From: Oceanimonas baumannii
GTDB taxonomy: Bacteria; Pseudomonadota; Gammaproteobacteria; Enterobacterales; Aeromonadaceae
Assembly (NCBI RefSeq): GCF_002245495.1
Contig: NZ_NQJF01000001.1
Coordinates: 344,080 to 408,079, forward strand
DNA length: 64,000 nucleotides
Reading direction: 5' to 3'
The notes under the pieces were generated by a model, which was not told the origin of the DNA, ran no database searches, and was given only the letters and a program-made list of their open reading frames with translations. Positions 20,626 through 29,774 of this stretch are shown piece by piece. Each line of letters starts with the position of its first letter. Position 1 is the first letter of the stretch. Position numbers and translations under genes: made by a program.

Positions 20626-21228
20626 ATGGTGTTTGTACCCACCTTTTTCTTTGTGTCCATCACGCCGGGTATGTGCATGACCCTGGCGTTATCTCTGGGC
20701 ATGACGGTGGGTGTTAAGCGCACCCTGTGGATGATGCTGGGCGAGTTGGCCGGCGTCGGCCTGGTCGCCTGCCTGGCCGTTGTGGGGGTCGCTGCTCTGA
20801 TGCTGCAATACCCTCAGCTGTTTTTGCTGCTTAAATATGGCGGCGGCCTTTATCTGGCCTGGCTCGGCATTCAGTTATGGCGCTCCCGGGGCAAACTGGC
20901 GTTAAATCCGCTGAATACCGGCCCCCGCCACATTCCTGCCTTTACCCTGGTCAGCCAAGGCTTTGTCACCGCCATTGCCAACCCGAAAGGATGGGCATTT
21001 TTTATTGCCCTGTTACCTCCTTTCATCGACAATCAGGCCCCGCTGGCCGGTCAGCTTACCGGGCTGGTGGCCATTATTCTGTCACTGGAGTTTATTTGCT
21101 TGCTGCTGTACGCCAGTGGCGGCCGCACCCTGAGCCGGGTGCTGCAGCAAAAGGGCAAGGTCAGGCTGATGAACCGTATTGCCGGCAGCCTGATGCTGGG
21201 TGTGGCGCTATGGCTGGTATTGGGCTGA
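20626..21228 (+). CDS. LysE/RhtB-family exporter
   Basis: This is a member of the LysE/RhtB amino-acid and metabolite exporter superfamily with about six membrane segments; SITPGMCMTLALSLGM and IANPKGWAFFIALLPPF are family motifs. ATG 20626 gives 200 aa but leaves almost nothing before the first membrane helix. The in-frame upstream codons (ISASVL) begin with ATT at 20608, about five bases after an AGGCAGG site, so translation may begin at that rare start. The substrate cannot be inferred. Confidence 0.85.
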   Translation: MVFVPTFFFVSITPGMCMTLALSLGMTVGVKRTLWMMLGELAGVGLVACLAVVGVAALMLQYPQLFLLLKYGGGLYLAWLGIQLWRSRGKLALNPLNTGPRHIPAFTLVSQGFVTAIANPKGWAFFIALLPPFIDNQAPLAGQLTGLVAIILSLEFICLLLYASGGRTLSRVLQQKGKVRLMNRIAGSLMLGVALWLVLG

Positions 21229-21557
21229 AGCGGGGCCGTCTGGCCATTTTACTGGTACTGCTGATCGGCATTCTGTGCCTGGGTCAGCGCATTGGTATGA
21301 TGAGCTATTGCCTGGAACAGCCGCAAGTCACTCACACTGACGATACCAGCGGCCAGGACAACCACGAACGCTGTTCACTGTCGGAGCAATTACTCACCAA
21401 GTTCTGGGATCATCCCGACAGCTTGCTGCTGGGCCTGATTACCCTGTTGTGCTGGTGGCTGACCCCGCCCCGCCGTCATGGCCGCCGACGTGTTCCTCCC
21501 CCCGAGCCAGTGCCCGAATACCGGCGTCACCTGCTGCTGTGTGTATTTCGGGAATGA
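21210..21557 (+). CDS. Hypothetical two-helix membrane protein
   Basis: This 115-aa protein starts inside the exporter gene (19-base overlap). Two hydrophobic helices (about residues 11-29 and 72-86) flank a loop of about 40 residues containing Cys34, Cys55 and several His, Asp and Glu residues, which could bind metal or be a thiol substrate. The C-terminus is Arg/Pro-rich. I do not recognise a family. It lies just upstream of the thiol-reductase gene. Confidence 0.6.
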   Translation: MAGIGLKRGRLAILLVLLIGILCLGQRIGMMSYCLEQPQVTHTDDTSGQDNHERCSLSEQLLTKFWDHPDSLLLGLITLLCWWLTPPRRHGRRRVPPPEPVPEYRRHLLLCVFRE

Positions 21558-21612
21558 CAGTCAACGTAAGTCTTTCTTATATTTTGCGTTGATCACCCGG
21601 AGACCATTAAAC

Positions 21613-23658
21613 GTGTATAAATTCTTTTCATTGTGTTTACTGCTGCTTGCCACGCTGTCTGTTCAGGCTGCCGACACCGGCTGGCTGCAATCTCCCGAGC
21701 ACCCGCCGGTACAAGTACGTCTGGTGCAGAACGGCCCGCTGGACAACAGCTCCGGTCAGTATGCTGCGCTGTTGCAGGTACGCCTGGCCGACGACTGGAA
21801 AACCTACTGGCGTTCCCCCGGTGAAGGTGGCATTGCGCCCAGACTCGACTGGCAGAGTTCCGACAATATCCGGGCCTTTGACTGGCGCTGGCCCCTGCCC
21901 GACCGCTTTCATCTGCTGGGGATAGAAACGCAGGGCTATCAGCATGATGTCAACTTTCCGGTTTACATCACCCCGGAAAACCCGGAAACACCGGCGACCT
22001 TTAACGCCACCCTCACCTTGCCCAGCTGTACCACCATTTGCGTGCTGACCGAGTATTCACTGTCGCTGCCGCTGCAGGCTGATCTCGCCCTCGATGAAAC
22101 CGTTAACCATCACTTTCAGCAGGCGCTGTCGCAGGTGCCCCGCCCGGCCACCCGGGTACAGGCCGGTGACTGGCAATGGGATGAGGCCAAAGAACTGGTC
22201 TCTATCACCCTGAGCAACGAAGCAGGCTGGCAGGATCCTCAGATATTTATCGACGATACCGATACCGCCGTCTTCAGCCAGCCCGTGATCACCACCAACG
22301 GGAGTCACCTTGAGGCACGCTTTACCGTCAGCAGCTGGGATCCGGCGCTGAACCTCGACGGCGAAGCCCTGATTGTAACGGTAGCCGATGAAAGCCTGGC
22401 CGAGGAACTGAGCGAGCCGGTTGCCCAAGGCACACTCGCCGCCACGGCCAGTGCCCAGCCCGGCCTGCTGATGGTGCTGGGCTACGCTCTGCTGGGCGGA
22501 CTGATCCTGAACATCATGCCCTGTGTGTTGCCGGTACTGGGGCTTAAGCTGAATACTTTGCTGCTGGGCGAACGCAGCCGTGCCCAGGTACGCCGGCCGC
22601 TGCTGCTGTCGGCGGCAGGTATCATGCTGTCGTTCTGGGGGCTGGCGGCCTTTATGCTGGCACTGACCTGGTCCGGCGCGCAGCTGGGCTGGGGCATTCA
22701 GTTTCAGCAGCCGGGGTTTATCGGTTTTATGCTGGCAATCACGGCACTGTTTTCCCTCAACCTGTTCGGGTTATTTGAGATTCACCTGCCAAGCAGACTC
22801 AGCACCTGGCTGGCTACCCGTCCGGGTGGTGGCAACAGCAGCCATCTGCTGCAGGGCATGTTTGCAACGCTCTTGGCCACGCCCTGCAGCGCCCCTTTTC
22901 TGGGTACGGCTGTGGCCGCAGCACTGGCCTCCTCACCGCTGGTATTAATTGCCATCTTTACCGGACTGGGGCTTGGCATGGCCTTGCCCTGGCTGTTATT
23001 GGCGGCATTTCCCGGCTTTGTACGCTTTATGCCACGACCCGGCCCCTGGATGGTCAAGGTGAAGTGGCTGTTTGGTCTTATGCTGCTGGCTACCAGCCTG
23101 TGGCTGCTGTCACTGCTGTCTGCCACGCTGGGCAGCACGCTTAGCCTGCTGCTGGCAACGCTGCTGGTGATCTTACCGCTATGGTCGCTGCTGCGCCGTC
23201 ATGGCATGCGCGCCTTGGTATTTGGCCTTGCGGGCATCAGCCTGACCGGTGCCGTTCTGGGAGGCGTGGCCCTGCTCACTCAGGAACGCTGGGTTACCCC
23301 GGCCAAGCCCGAGCTGCCCTGGCAGCCACTGGATGTGGCCCGCATAGAGCAGGAAGTGGCCGCCGGCAACAGAGTGTTTGTGGACATTACCGCCGACTGG
23401 TGCATCACCTGCCAGGCCAACAAGGTGGGTGTCATCCAGCGGGATCCGGTATACAGCGTGCTGGAGCAGGATAACGTGGTGCTGATGCAGGGAGACTGGA
23501 CCCGCCCCAATGCGGAAATAACCGACTATCTGCGCGCCCATGGCCGGGCGGGCATTCCCTTTAACCAGGTGTTTGGCCCGGGCTTGCCAAGCGGCCGTGA
23601 TCTGGAAGTGCTGCTGACCAGTGACAAGGTCATTTCCGCACTGGAGGCAGCCCAATGA
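21613..23658 (+). CDS. scsB: ScsB/DsbD-family thiol:disulfide interchange protein
   Basis: This 681-aa transmembrane electron carrier brings cytosolic reducing power to the periplasm. It has a signal peptide, a large N-terminal periplasmic domain (about residues 20-285; LPSCTTICVL), an eight-helix membrane core with the paired cysteines in MPCVLPVLGLK and TPCSAPFLGTA, and a C-terminal thioredoxin domain with WCITC. The long N-terminal domain fits ScsB better than classical DsbD. GTG 21613 (MYKFFSLCLL) follows a GGAG site. The stop overlaps the next gene by four bases. Confidence 0.87.
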   Translation: MYKFFSLCLLLLATLSVQAADTGWLQSPEHPPVQVRLVQNGPLDNSSGQYAALLQVRLADDWKTYWRSPGEGGIAPRLDWQSSDNIRAFDWRWPLPDRFHLLGIETQGYQHDVNFPVYITPENPETPATFNATLTLPSCTTICVLTEYSLSLPLQADLALDETVNHHFQQALSQVPRPATRVQAGDWQWDEAKELVSITLSNEAGWQDPQIFIDDTDTAVFSQPVITTNGSHLEARFTVSSWDPALNLDGEALIVTVADESLAEELSEPVAQGTLAATASAQPGLLMVLGYALLGGLILNIMPCVLPVLGLKLNTLLLGERSRAQVRRPLLLSAAGIMLSFWGLAAFMLALTWSGAQLGWGIQFQQPGFIGFMLAITALFSLNLFGLFEIHLPSRLSTWLATRPGGGNSSHLLQGMFATLLATPCSAPFLGTAVAAALASSPLVLIAIFTGLGLGMALPWLLLAAFPGFVRFMPRPGPWMVKVKWLFGLMLLATSLWLLSLLSATLGSTLSLLLATLLVILPLWSLLRRHGMRALVFGLAGISLTGAVLGGVALLTQERWVTPAKPELPWQPLDVARIEQEVAAGNRVFVDITADWCITCQANKVGVIQRDPVYSVLEQDNVVLMQGDWTRPNAEITDYLRAHGRAGIPFNQVFGPGLPSGRDLEVLLTSDKVISALEAAQ

Positions 23659-24143
23659 GCCGCTTTAAACGTCTGCTGGGTTACGGCTTTGCTCTGTTAC
23701 TAGTGATGACAGCGGTGGATTTGTGGCGCAGCCGGGATCTGCCCGCCTCCGCTGACGTCCTGGATGGGCTGATCACGCTGGAAGGCCAGGCCGTAGATCT
23801 GGCGGCCCAGAGCCAGAACGAGCCGGTGCTGCTCTATGTCTGGGCCAGCTGGTGTGGTGTGTGCCGGCTGGTCTCGCCCATGGTGAACATGGTACCGGGT
23901 CCGGTGATGAGCATTGCCATTGCCTCGGGCAGCCAGCAGAAGGTGCGTGCCTACGTGCAGGAAAAGGGCTATGACTTTCCGGTGATTAACGATGAGCACA
24001 ACCGGCTGGCCAGGCACCTTGGCATTGGCGTCACCCCCACTCTGATGGTCGTGCACAAAGGAGAACTGAGCATGGCTACCACCGGCTTTACCACCCTGCC
24101 GGGCATGATGCTACGCCGCTGGCTGGTTCAGTTCGGGGCCTGA
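23655..24143 (+). CDS. Membrane-anchored thioredoxin-like protein (ScsD-like)
   Basis: This 162-aa protein has one N-terminal membrane anchor (about residues 8-24) and a periplasmic thioredoxin domain with active site WCGVC and the cis-Pro segment GVTPTLMVV. The layout matches ScsD/TlpA-type oxidoreductases. It is translationally coupled to the ScsB-like gene (ATGA) and is probably its redox partner. Confidence 0.85.
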   Translation: MSRFKRLLGYGFALLLVMTAVDLWRSRDLPASADVLDGLITLEGQAVDLAAQSQNEPVLLYVWASWCGVCRLVSPMVNMVPGPVMSIAIASGSQQKVRAYVQEKGYDFPVINDEHNRLARHLGIGVTPTLMVVHKGELSMATTGFTTLPGMMLRRWLVQFGA

Positions 24144-24154
24144 TAAGAAACAGC

Positions 24155-24188
24155 CCTGTATTTCCGCACGGGTGGAAATACAGGGCAT
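24155..24188 (+). terminator. Hairpin after the scsB-scsD pair
   Basis: A perfect 13-bp stem (GCCCTGTATTTCC with GGAAATACAGGGC) and an 8-base loop lie 11 bases after the stop. No T-run follows, so this may be a Rho-independent-like structure or a 3'-end stabilizer. Confidence 0.5.
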
Positions 24189-24278
24189 CATGCCGAAGAG
24201 TCACGATAACACTGCGTCTGCAGATACACGAAGCCCCGTCTGCACGGGGATATGGCCTTCCTTCAGGGGGAGACTAAT

Positions 24279-24707
24279 TTAAAACAGTACCCGCCGGCCC
24301 CTAAGGCATTCCCGACAGGTGGGCTCGCCCATCAGTGACCCCAGATCTTCCGGCGCACAGCGCTTTCCGCAATGGCTGCACTCATGAAATGATTTCAGCC
24401 GCAATGCAATACATTCCTCCACCAGCGCCAGTAACTGCTCCAGACTGCCGGAGCGGTCGTCAACCATGCCACGTGAGCTGGGTTTGGTCGTCTGCATATC
24501 ATGATGTCGCCATTCCATGGCCGGCAACAGGACTTCTGCCCTGTCGTGCTGAAACGAGACAATTACCAGAACAGGATCACCGATAAACAGGCTCTGCGCC
24601 CCCTGCACCGGATAATTCAGATGCTTAATCAGGTGCTGACGCCAGGACTCCAGCGTGGGCGATAATGGCATCGCCAGCAACAGGGCATCCAGCAACTTGG
24701 ACGGCAT
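24279..24707 (-). CDS. Hypothetical protein with C-terminal zinc ribbon
   Basis: This 142-aa protein starts at ATG 24707 (MPSKLLDALLLAMPLSP) after a GGGAGAGG site. The C-terminus has two cysteine pairs, CSHC and CREC, separated by about 18 residues, a likely zinc ribbon. The rest is helical and has no recognised domain. It is downstream of proA on the same strand, behind a hairpin, so it may have its own promoter. Confidence 0.65.
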   Translation of the reverse strand: MPSKLLDALLLAMPLSPTLESWRQHLIKHLNYPVQGAQSLFIGDPVLVIVSFQHDRAEVLLPAMEWRHHDMQTTKPSSRGMVDDRSGSLEQLLALVEECIALRLKSFHECSHCGKRCAPEDLGSLMGEPTCRECLRGRRVLF

Positions 24708-24735
24708 AATATTCCTCTCCCCTCGCAACAAGAAT

Positions 24736-24757
24736 CCGGCCCCTGAAGCGGGGCCGG
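24736..24757 (-). terminator. proA terminator
   Basis: An 8-bp stem (CCGGCCCC / GGGGCCGG) with a TGAAGC loop lies just after the proA stop. On the minus strand it is followed by ATTCTTGTT, a weak T-rich tail. Confidence 0.65.
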
Positions 24758-24760
24758 CTG

Positions 24761-26017
24761 TTACTGACGGATCAGGTAATCCGCCAGCCCCACCCACTTA
24801 TAACTGGTCAACTCTTCCAGCCCCATGGGACCACGGGCATGCAGTTTCTGGGTGGATACCGCCACCTCGGCACCCAGGCCGAACTGGGCACCGTCGGTAA
24901 AGCGGGTCGATGCATTCACATACACCGCCGCCGACGGCGCACCATTCACAAAGCGCTCGGCATTGACCAGGCTGTTGGTCAGAATGGCATCAGAATGACT
25001 GGCATTAAAAGTACGCAGATGCGACAGGGCCGCTTCCACATCGATCACCAGCCTGACACCCAGGGTCAGGCTCAGCCACTCGGTGTCAAAGTCGTTATCG
25101 CCGGCGGCACGGACATCGGCAGGGCCGTCTTTCAACAGCGGCAGTGAATGCTCACAGGCCACCAGCTGCACGCCTTTTTCGGCCATGCGGGCACTCAGGG
25201 CAGGCAACAACTCGTCTGCCACCGCTTCGTGCACCAGCAGGGTATCAAGAGCATTACAGGCACTGGGTCTGTGGGTCTTGGCATTGTCGATCACTTCAAT
25301 GGCCCGGGTCAGATCGGCGCTGTCATCCACATAGGTGTGGCTGATGCCGAACCCGCCAATAATCACCGGAATGGTGGCCTGCTCCTTGCAGAGCTGGTGC
25401 AGACCGGGGCCACCGCGGGGAATGATCATGTCGACATACTGGTCCAGCTTGAGTAAGCCGCTGACCCATTCCCGGCCCGGCTCGCCGATATACTGCACGC
25501 AGGACTCGGACAGCTCACAGGCCGCCAGTGCCAGCCGGATCACCTTCACCAGCTCCTGGTTGGTGTGAAAGGTTTCCCGGCCACCACGTAAAATACTGGC
25601 ATTACCGGTTTTCAGACACAGGGCAGCAATATCGATGGTAACGTTGGGACGAGCTTCGTAAATGACACCCACCACCCCCAGCGGCACCCGACGGCGGGAC
25701 AAACGCATGCCATTTTCCAGCACCCGGGACTCCAGTTCGGCCCCTACCGGATCCGGCAGCCGCACCACATTGCGCACATCGTCGGCAATTGCCTTCAGGC
25801 GAGCAGGGTTCAGCATCAGCCGGTCGAGCATGGCCTCACCAATGCCGTTGTCCCGGGCCGCATCCAGATCCTTCGCGTTGGCGGCAAGAATGGCCTCGGC
25901 GTTGGCTTCAAGTGCCTCGGCCATGGCCATCAAGGCGGCATTTTTAGTTTGCGTACTGGCTTCGGCCAGCTGGTAAGAGGCACTGCGGGCGGCGCAGCCC
26001 ATTTGTTGCAAATCCAT
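24761..26017 (-). CDS. proA: Gamma-glutamyl phosphate reductase
   Basis: This 418-aa NADPH-dependent enzyme makes glutamate-5-semialdehyde, the second step of proline synthesis. The catalytic Cys is in [12 protein letters not shown], with aldehyde-dehydrogenase motifs [20 protein letters not shown] and LRGGRE. It lies 8 bases after proB on the same strand, so the two are one operon. Confidence 0.96.
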   Translation of the reverse strand: MDLQQMGCAARSASYQLAEASTQTKNAALMAMAEALEANAEAILAANAKDLDAARDNGIGEAMLDRLMLNPARLKAIADDVRNVVRLPDPVGAELESRVLENGMRLSRRRVPLGVVGVIYEARPNVTIDIAALCLKTGNASILRGGRETFHTNQELVKVIRLALAACELSESCVQYIGEPGREWVSGLLKLDQYVDMIIPRGGPGLHQLCKEQATIPVIIGGFGISHTYVDDSADLTRAIEVIDNAKTHRPSACNALDTLLVHEAVADELLPALSARMAEKGVQLVACEHSLPLLKDGPADVRAAGDNDFDTEWLSLTLGVRLVIDVEAALSHLRTFNASHSDAILTNSLVNAERFVNGAPSAAVYVNASTRFTDGAQFGLGAEVAVSTQKLHARGPMGLEELTSYKWVGLADYLIRQ

Positions 26018-26025
26018 GATATCTC

Positions 26026-27129
26026 CTACAAAAGCACCAGATCATCGCGGTGAATGGCAACGCTGCCGTAGCCATACCCCAGCAGGGTTTCAATCTGGTC
26101 TGAATGTTGTCCTTTAATACGCTCCAGATCCTGAGCGTCGTAGCGGCAGATGCCCCGGGCCAGCTCCCGGCCGTCCGGATTGACGATACGCACTGCCTCG
26201 CCCCGGCGGAACCGTCCTTCCACCCGCACTATGCCCTTGGGCAGCAAGCTGGATCCCTTGTCCAAGACCGCGCTGACCGCACCGGCGTCAATATGAATTT
26301 CACCGTGGGGCGGCGGCCCGGCCAGGATCCAGCGCTTACGGCTTTCCAGCGGTGTCGCCAACGCCGGAAAACGGGTACCCACCCGGTCACCGGCAGCCAG
26401 CCGGCCCACGACCTCAGGAACCTGGCCGGTGGCAATCACCACGTCCACCCCGGCGCGACGGGCGACATCGGCGGCCTGCAGCTTGGTAGCCATGCCGCCG
26501 GTGCCCAGCCCGCTCACACTGCCGCCGGCCAGTTTGCGCAGGGTATCATCGATGGTCTGCACTTCCTCAATCAGCTGAGCGTCGGGGTTGTTGCGGGGAT
26601 CGGCGGTAAACAGTCCCCGTTGATCGGTCAGCAGAATCAGCAGATCCGCCTCAGCCAGAATAGCAGCCCGGGCAGACAGGTTATCGTTATCCCCCACCTT
26701 GATCTCATTAGTGGCCACCGCATCGTTTTCATTGATCACGGGGATAATCCGATGATCCAACAAGGCCCGCAGGCTGTCCCGGGCGTTGAGGTATCGCTCT
26801 CTGTCTTCCAGGTCGGCCCGGGTCAGCAGCAGCTGACCAACATGCAGGCCATAGATATTGAACAGTGACTGCCAGGTCTGGATCAACTGCGTCTGCCCTA
26901 CCGCCGCCAGCATCTGTTTATTGGCCATAGTTCCGGCCAGCTCGGGAAAGCCCAGATGTTCACGCCCCGCAGCAATGGCTGCCGAGGTCACCACAATAAT
27001 ACGGTGGCCGGCACGATGAAGGCTGGCGCACTGACGCACCAGCTCCACCATATGTGCCTTGTCGAGATGACGAGTGCCGCCGGTGAGTACACTGGTACCC
27101 AGTTTTACAACAATGGTTTTGCCTTTCAT
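26026..27129 (-). CDS. proB: Glutamate 5-kinase with PUA domain
   Basis: This 367-aa enzyme phosphorylates glutamate, the feedback-controlled first step of proline synthesis. The amino-acid kinase domain (about residues 5-255; [42 protein letters not shown]) is followed by a PUA domain (about 275-355). ATG 27129 ([11 protein letters not shown]) is chosen over an upstream in-frame start because it matches the family N-terminus. Confidence 0.96.
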   Translation of the reverse strand: MKGKTIVVKLGTSVLTGGTRHLDKAHMVELVRQCASLHRAGHRIIVVTSAAIAAGREHLGFPELAGTMANKQMLAAVGQTQLIQTWQSLFNIYGLHVGQLLLTRADLEDRERYLNARDSLRALLDHRIIPVINENDAVATNEIKVGDNDNLSARAAILAEADLLILLTDQRGLFTADPRNNPDAQLIEEVQTIDDTLRKLAGGSVSGLGTGGMATKLQAADVARRAGVDVVIATGQVPEVVGRLAAGDRVGTRFPALATPLESRKRWILAGPPPHGEIHIDAGAVSAVLDKGSSLLPKGIVRVEGRFRRGEAVRIVNPDGRELARGICRYDAQDLERIKGQHSDQIETLLGYGYGSVAIHRDDLVLL

Positions 27130-27225
27130 GGAACGCCCTGCGGCTCCTTTACAACACAGCAATGCCGGCAGACGCCGGCAATCATTATACGAAAAGACGG
27201 ATTTCTGCGGTCTGGCCGCAAAAAA

Positions 27226-27624
27226 TCAGGCGGGGCTCAGCAGATGCTTGTCACCAAGCTCCGGTGCCGGGCCGGCACTGAAAGAGAGATCATCAAGGCA
27301 GACAGCCAGCTTGTCGTAGAAATCGCGCAGGGTTCGGGCAATTTCTTCTTCATGCTTGCGAGGAATTTCCCGCTCCTGCCATTCACCTTCGCCACCAAAG
27401 TGGCCCAGGCGATAGTAAAATTCAAAATGTTGGTCACTTCTGGGCACAAGCTCCAGCCACCAACCCCAGAATTCACGTTTTTCCGGCTCCACCTTGGCGC
27501 TGACGCAGACCGCCAGACAATCAAAGAAGTAACCGTTCTGACTCGACTGCTCACTACGCAGATAAGGGCCTATGGCCGCAAACAGACGTAACAGCTTCTG
27601 ATGACTCACCGCTTCAGTACTCAT
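27226..27624 (-). CDS. crl: Sigma-S assembly factor Crl
   Basis: This 132-aa protein helps sigma-S (RpoS) associate with core RNA polymerase. Family blocks GPYLRSEQSSQNGYFFDCLA and FWGWWLELVP are clear, and E. coli Crl is 133 aa. ATG 27624 (MSTEAVSHQK) has GGGAGG at a good distance; the GTG two codons upstream is unlikely. The location between proBA and frsA is conserved in enterics and relatives. Confidence 0.92.
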   Translation of the reverse strand: MSTEAVSHQKLLRLFAAIGPYLRSEQSSQNGYFFDCLAVCVSAKVEPEKREFWGWWLELVPRSDQHFEFYYRLGHFGGEGEWQEREIPRKHEEEIARTLRDFYDKLAVCLDDLSFSAGPAPELGDKHLLSPA

Positions 27625-27730
27625 AACCACCTCCCTGGTAACTGGCCTATATGTAACGCTTTTTCACTCAAGAATAAAGGTTGCACGCCCCTGATGAGCA
27701 AAAAAGTAGCAACGCTGTCTTGCTTCGGGT

Positions 27731-28978
27731 TTACAGATGGTCTAGCAACCAGTCCCGGGTTCGTACCAAAGCGGTTTCATACACCTCCACCAATGGCTGT
27801 TTGTCCAGCACCAGCGCTTTGCCATTGCGGCTGGCTCCGGCCAGCGCCTGTATTTCCGGCTCGGGACACAGAAAATCCCGGCGATGACCAATACTGAGTA
27901 ACGGCACAGGGGTTTTATGCCCCATCAGTCCCTGGGTTTTCAAGGAAAGTCCCCGACAATGCTGATACACACTTTCCCAGTCATTACTTACCATGCCCAG
28001 CCGGTTGGCGATACTGTCTCTCAGCATGGCCGGAGCCCGCATAAAACGGTCCCGCTCACTGAAGAACAGATTGGCAGCCCCGGCAATACAGACCACGGCT
28101 CGCAACCGGAATGGCTCCAGGCTTGCCAGCCTGGCCGCCACATTGCCGCCCATACGAACTCCCAGCATGGCTACCCGACGTTCATCAACCCAAGGGATCT
28201 CCGGCACGTAGCGCAACACCGCCTGATGCAACCGGCTGCTATCCTGAACCAGTGGCCAGTGCGATGAATAACCCACTCCGGGCATGTCCACAGTCAGCAT
28301 GGCAATCCCCGCCGGGGCCAGGTAACGCTGGTAAAAATGCCAGAAATCGAGCTGCAGACTGTCGAGGCTGCCACTGACCATCACCAGAGGCAGTGGCCGG
28401 TCATTCGCAGGCAGGTGTAAATAGCCCTGTACTTCTTTGCCATTAAAAGGAATGCGCAGTTCTTTTAACGGCACCGGCAGCAGCCTGCCCGCTTCGCGGT
28501 AGGCCTGATTGGCCAGCAGCTGGGCCTGCAGCGCCAGCCGGTCCCCTTTCAGGTGCGGGTAGCTGGCCAGAGAAAAATAACGGGCAGCCTCCAGAAAACG
28601 CTGCTGAGCCTGGCCGCAGTCACTGCTTTGCTGTGCTTTTTTTTGCGCCTCAGCTCCCAGCCGACTCCACTCAAAGACCCAGTTACCCGGTCCATAATCG
28701 GCCACGGTATCCAGCCAGCCTTCCACACTGCGCCGGCCGCTGGCCATCGCCATTCGTGCATAAGTGGCTTCTATCTCAATGCTATCGATACCCAACCAGT
28801 GCCAGAATGCCCGTTTTTGCAACCGGTAAAAAGCGGGCAGATCAGCGCCGTCGACATAGGGAGCCGGCTCCTGGTCTATAACGGAACGGCGTCCGGCAAA
28901 GGTAATGGTGGACGTTTCTGGGGCATGATGTACGGCGGAAAACAGCCGCTCACTCAAATTGCTTTGCTGGCTAGTCAT
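27731..28978 (-). CDS. frsA: FrsA-family alpha/beta hydrolase
   Basis: This 415-aa protein matches FrsA/YafA, a serine-hydrolase-fold protein first described as an IIA-Glc partner affecting fermentation versus respiration. The nucleophile-elbow region reads GVRMGGNVA, with Met in place of the usual nucleophile Ser, as expected for FrsA rather than an ordinary esterase. ATG 28978 (MTSQQSNLSERLFS) has a GGAG six bases upstream. It lies between gpt and crl. Confidence 0.9.
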   Translation of the reverse strand: MTSQQSNLSERLFSAVHHAPETSTITFAGRRSVIDQEPAPYVDGADLPAFYRLQKRAFWHWLGIDSIEIEATYARMAMASGRRSVEGWLDTVADYGPGNWVFEWSRLGAEAQKKAQQSSDCGQAQQRFLEAARYFSLASYPHLKGDRLALQAQLLANQAYREAGRLLPVPLKELRIPFNGKEVQGYLHLPANDRPLPLVMVSGSLDSLQLDFWHFYQRYLAPAGIAMLTVDMPGVGYSSHWPLVQDSSRLHQAVLRYVPEIPWVDERRVAMLGVRMGGNVAARLASLEPFRLRAVVCIAGAANLFFSERDRFMRAPAMLRDSIANRLGMVSNDWESVYQHCRGLSLKTQGLMGHKTPVPLLSIGHRRDFLCPEPEIQALAGASRNGKALVLDKQPLVEVYETALVRTRDWLLDHL

Positions 28979-29001
28979 CAGAACTCCGGCCTCAGCCAAT
29001 A

Positions 29002-29025
29002 AAAAAGGCTCCGAAGAGCCTTTTT
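29002..29025 (-). terminator. gpt terminator
   Basis: A 10-bp stem (AAAAAGGCTC / GAGCCTTTTT) with a CGAA loop sits right after the gpt stop and before the frsA start. On the minus strand it ends in a T-run, so it is a classic intrinsic terminator. Confidence 0.88.
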
Positions 29026-29026
29026 A

Positions 29027-29497
29027 TCATGCCTGTTCCTGTTCGCACAGCGGCGTAACAAAAGTGACACTCATATCCCAGGGCTGTTCAATCCAGGTGT
29101 CCTGGCCGACGCTCACTTCAAAGTCATCAACCAGCGGCTCACCCTTGGGCTTGGCAAATACAGTAATAAACCTGGCTTTGGGGTACAGCTCGCGAATGAC
29201 CCTGGCGGTGTTGCCGGTGTCCACCAGATCGTCAACGATCAAAAAGCCTTCACCGTCACCGTTCACCTGCTTGAGCACCTGCAGATCATTACGCTGCTGG
29301 TTGTGGTCATAGCTGGAAATGCACAGGGTATCAACATGGCGAATTCCCAGCTCACGCGCCATGATGGCGGCAGGAACCAGACCGCCACGGCTGACGGCAA
29401 TAATTCCCTTCCACTGGCTGGCGGGCAACTGACGGGCAGCCAGTTTGCGCGCTTCGCGTTGAAAAGAGTCCCAGGTGACAACGAATTTGTTGGACAT
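29027..29497 (-). CDS. gpt: Xanthine-guanine phosphoribosyltransferase
   Basis: This 156-aa purine-salvage enzyme converts guanine and xanthine to GMP and XMP. The PRPP-binding motif [13 protein letters not shown] is present, and the N-terminus [20 protein letters not shown] matches the family. ATG 29497 is used; an upstream in-frame ATG would add about 29 atypical residues. The start is directly preceded by a run of Ts. Confidence 0.95.
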   Translation of the reverse strand: MSNKFVVTWDSFQREARKLAARQLPASQWKGIIAVSRGGLVPAAIMARELGIRHVDTLCISSYDHNQQRNDLQVLKQVNGDGEGFLIVDDLVDTGNTARVIRELYPKARFITVFAKPKGEPLVDDFEVSVGQDTWIEQPWDMSVTFVTPLCEQEQA

Positions 29498-29774
29498 AAA
29501 AAAAGAACCTTTGGGTGTTGGCTTTAAAACAGAATGGCCACCCGTAACCCCGTCATAACGGGCCTTTGGGTAAACAATGGGCATATTATAGAGATCACGC
29601 CCATTCTTGACCAGCTAAACAGTTTTTAGCTGAAGATCATACCACCACAGGATTAGACTAAAGTAGCGGTCGACCAGATCTCATTTCCTCCAAATGTATA
29701 CATACCACACAAATATTAAGCACTAGAGTAGGACAAGCACGGACTGCAACAATAACCTGATAAAGGAACCGAAT

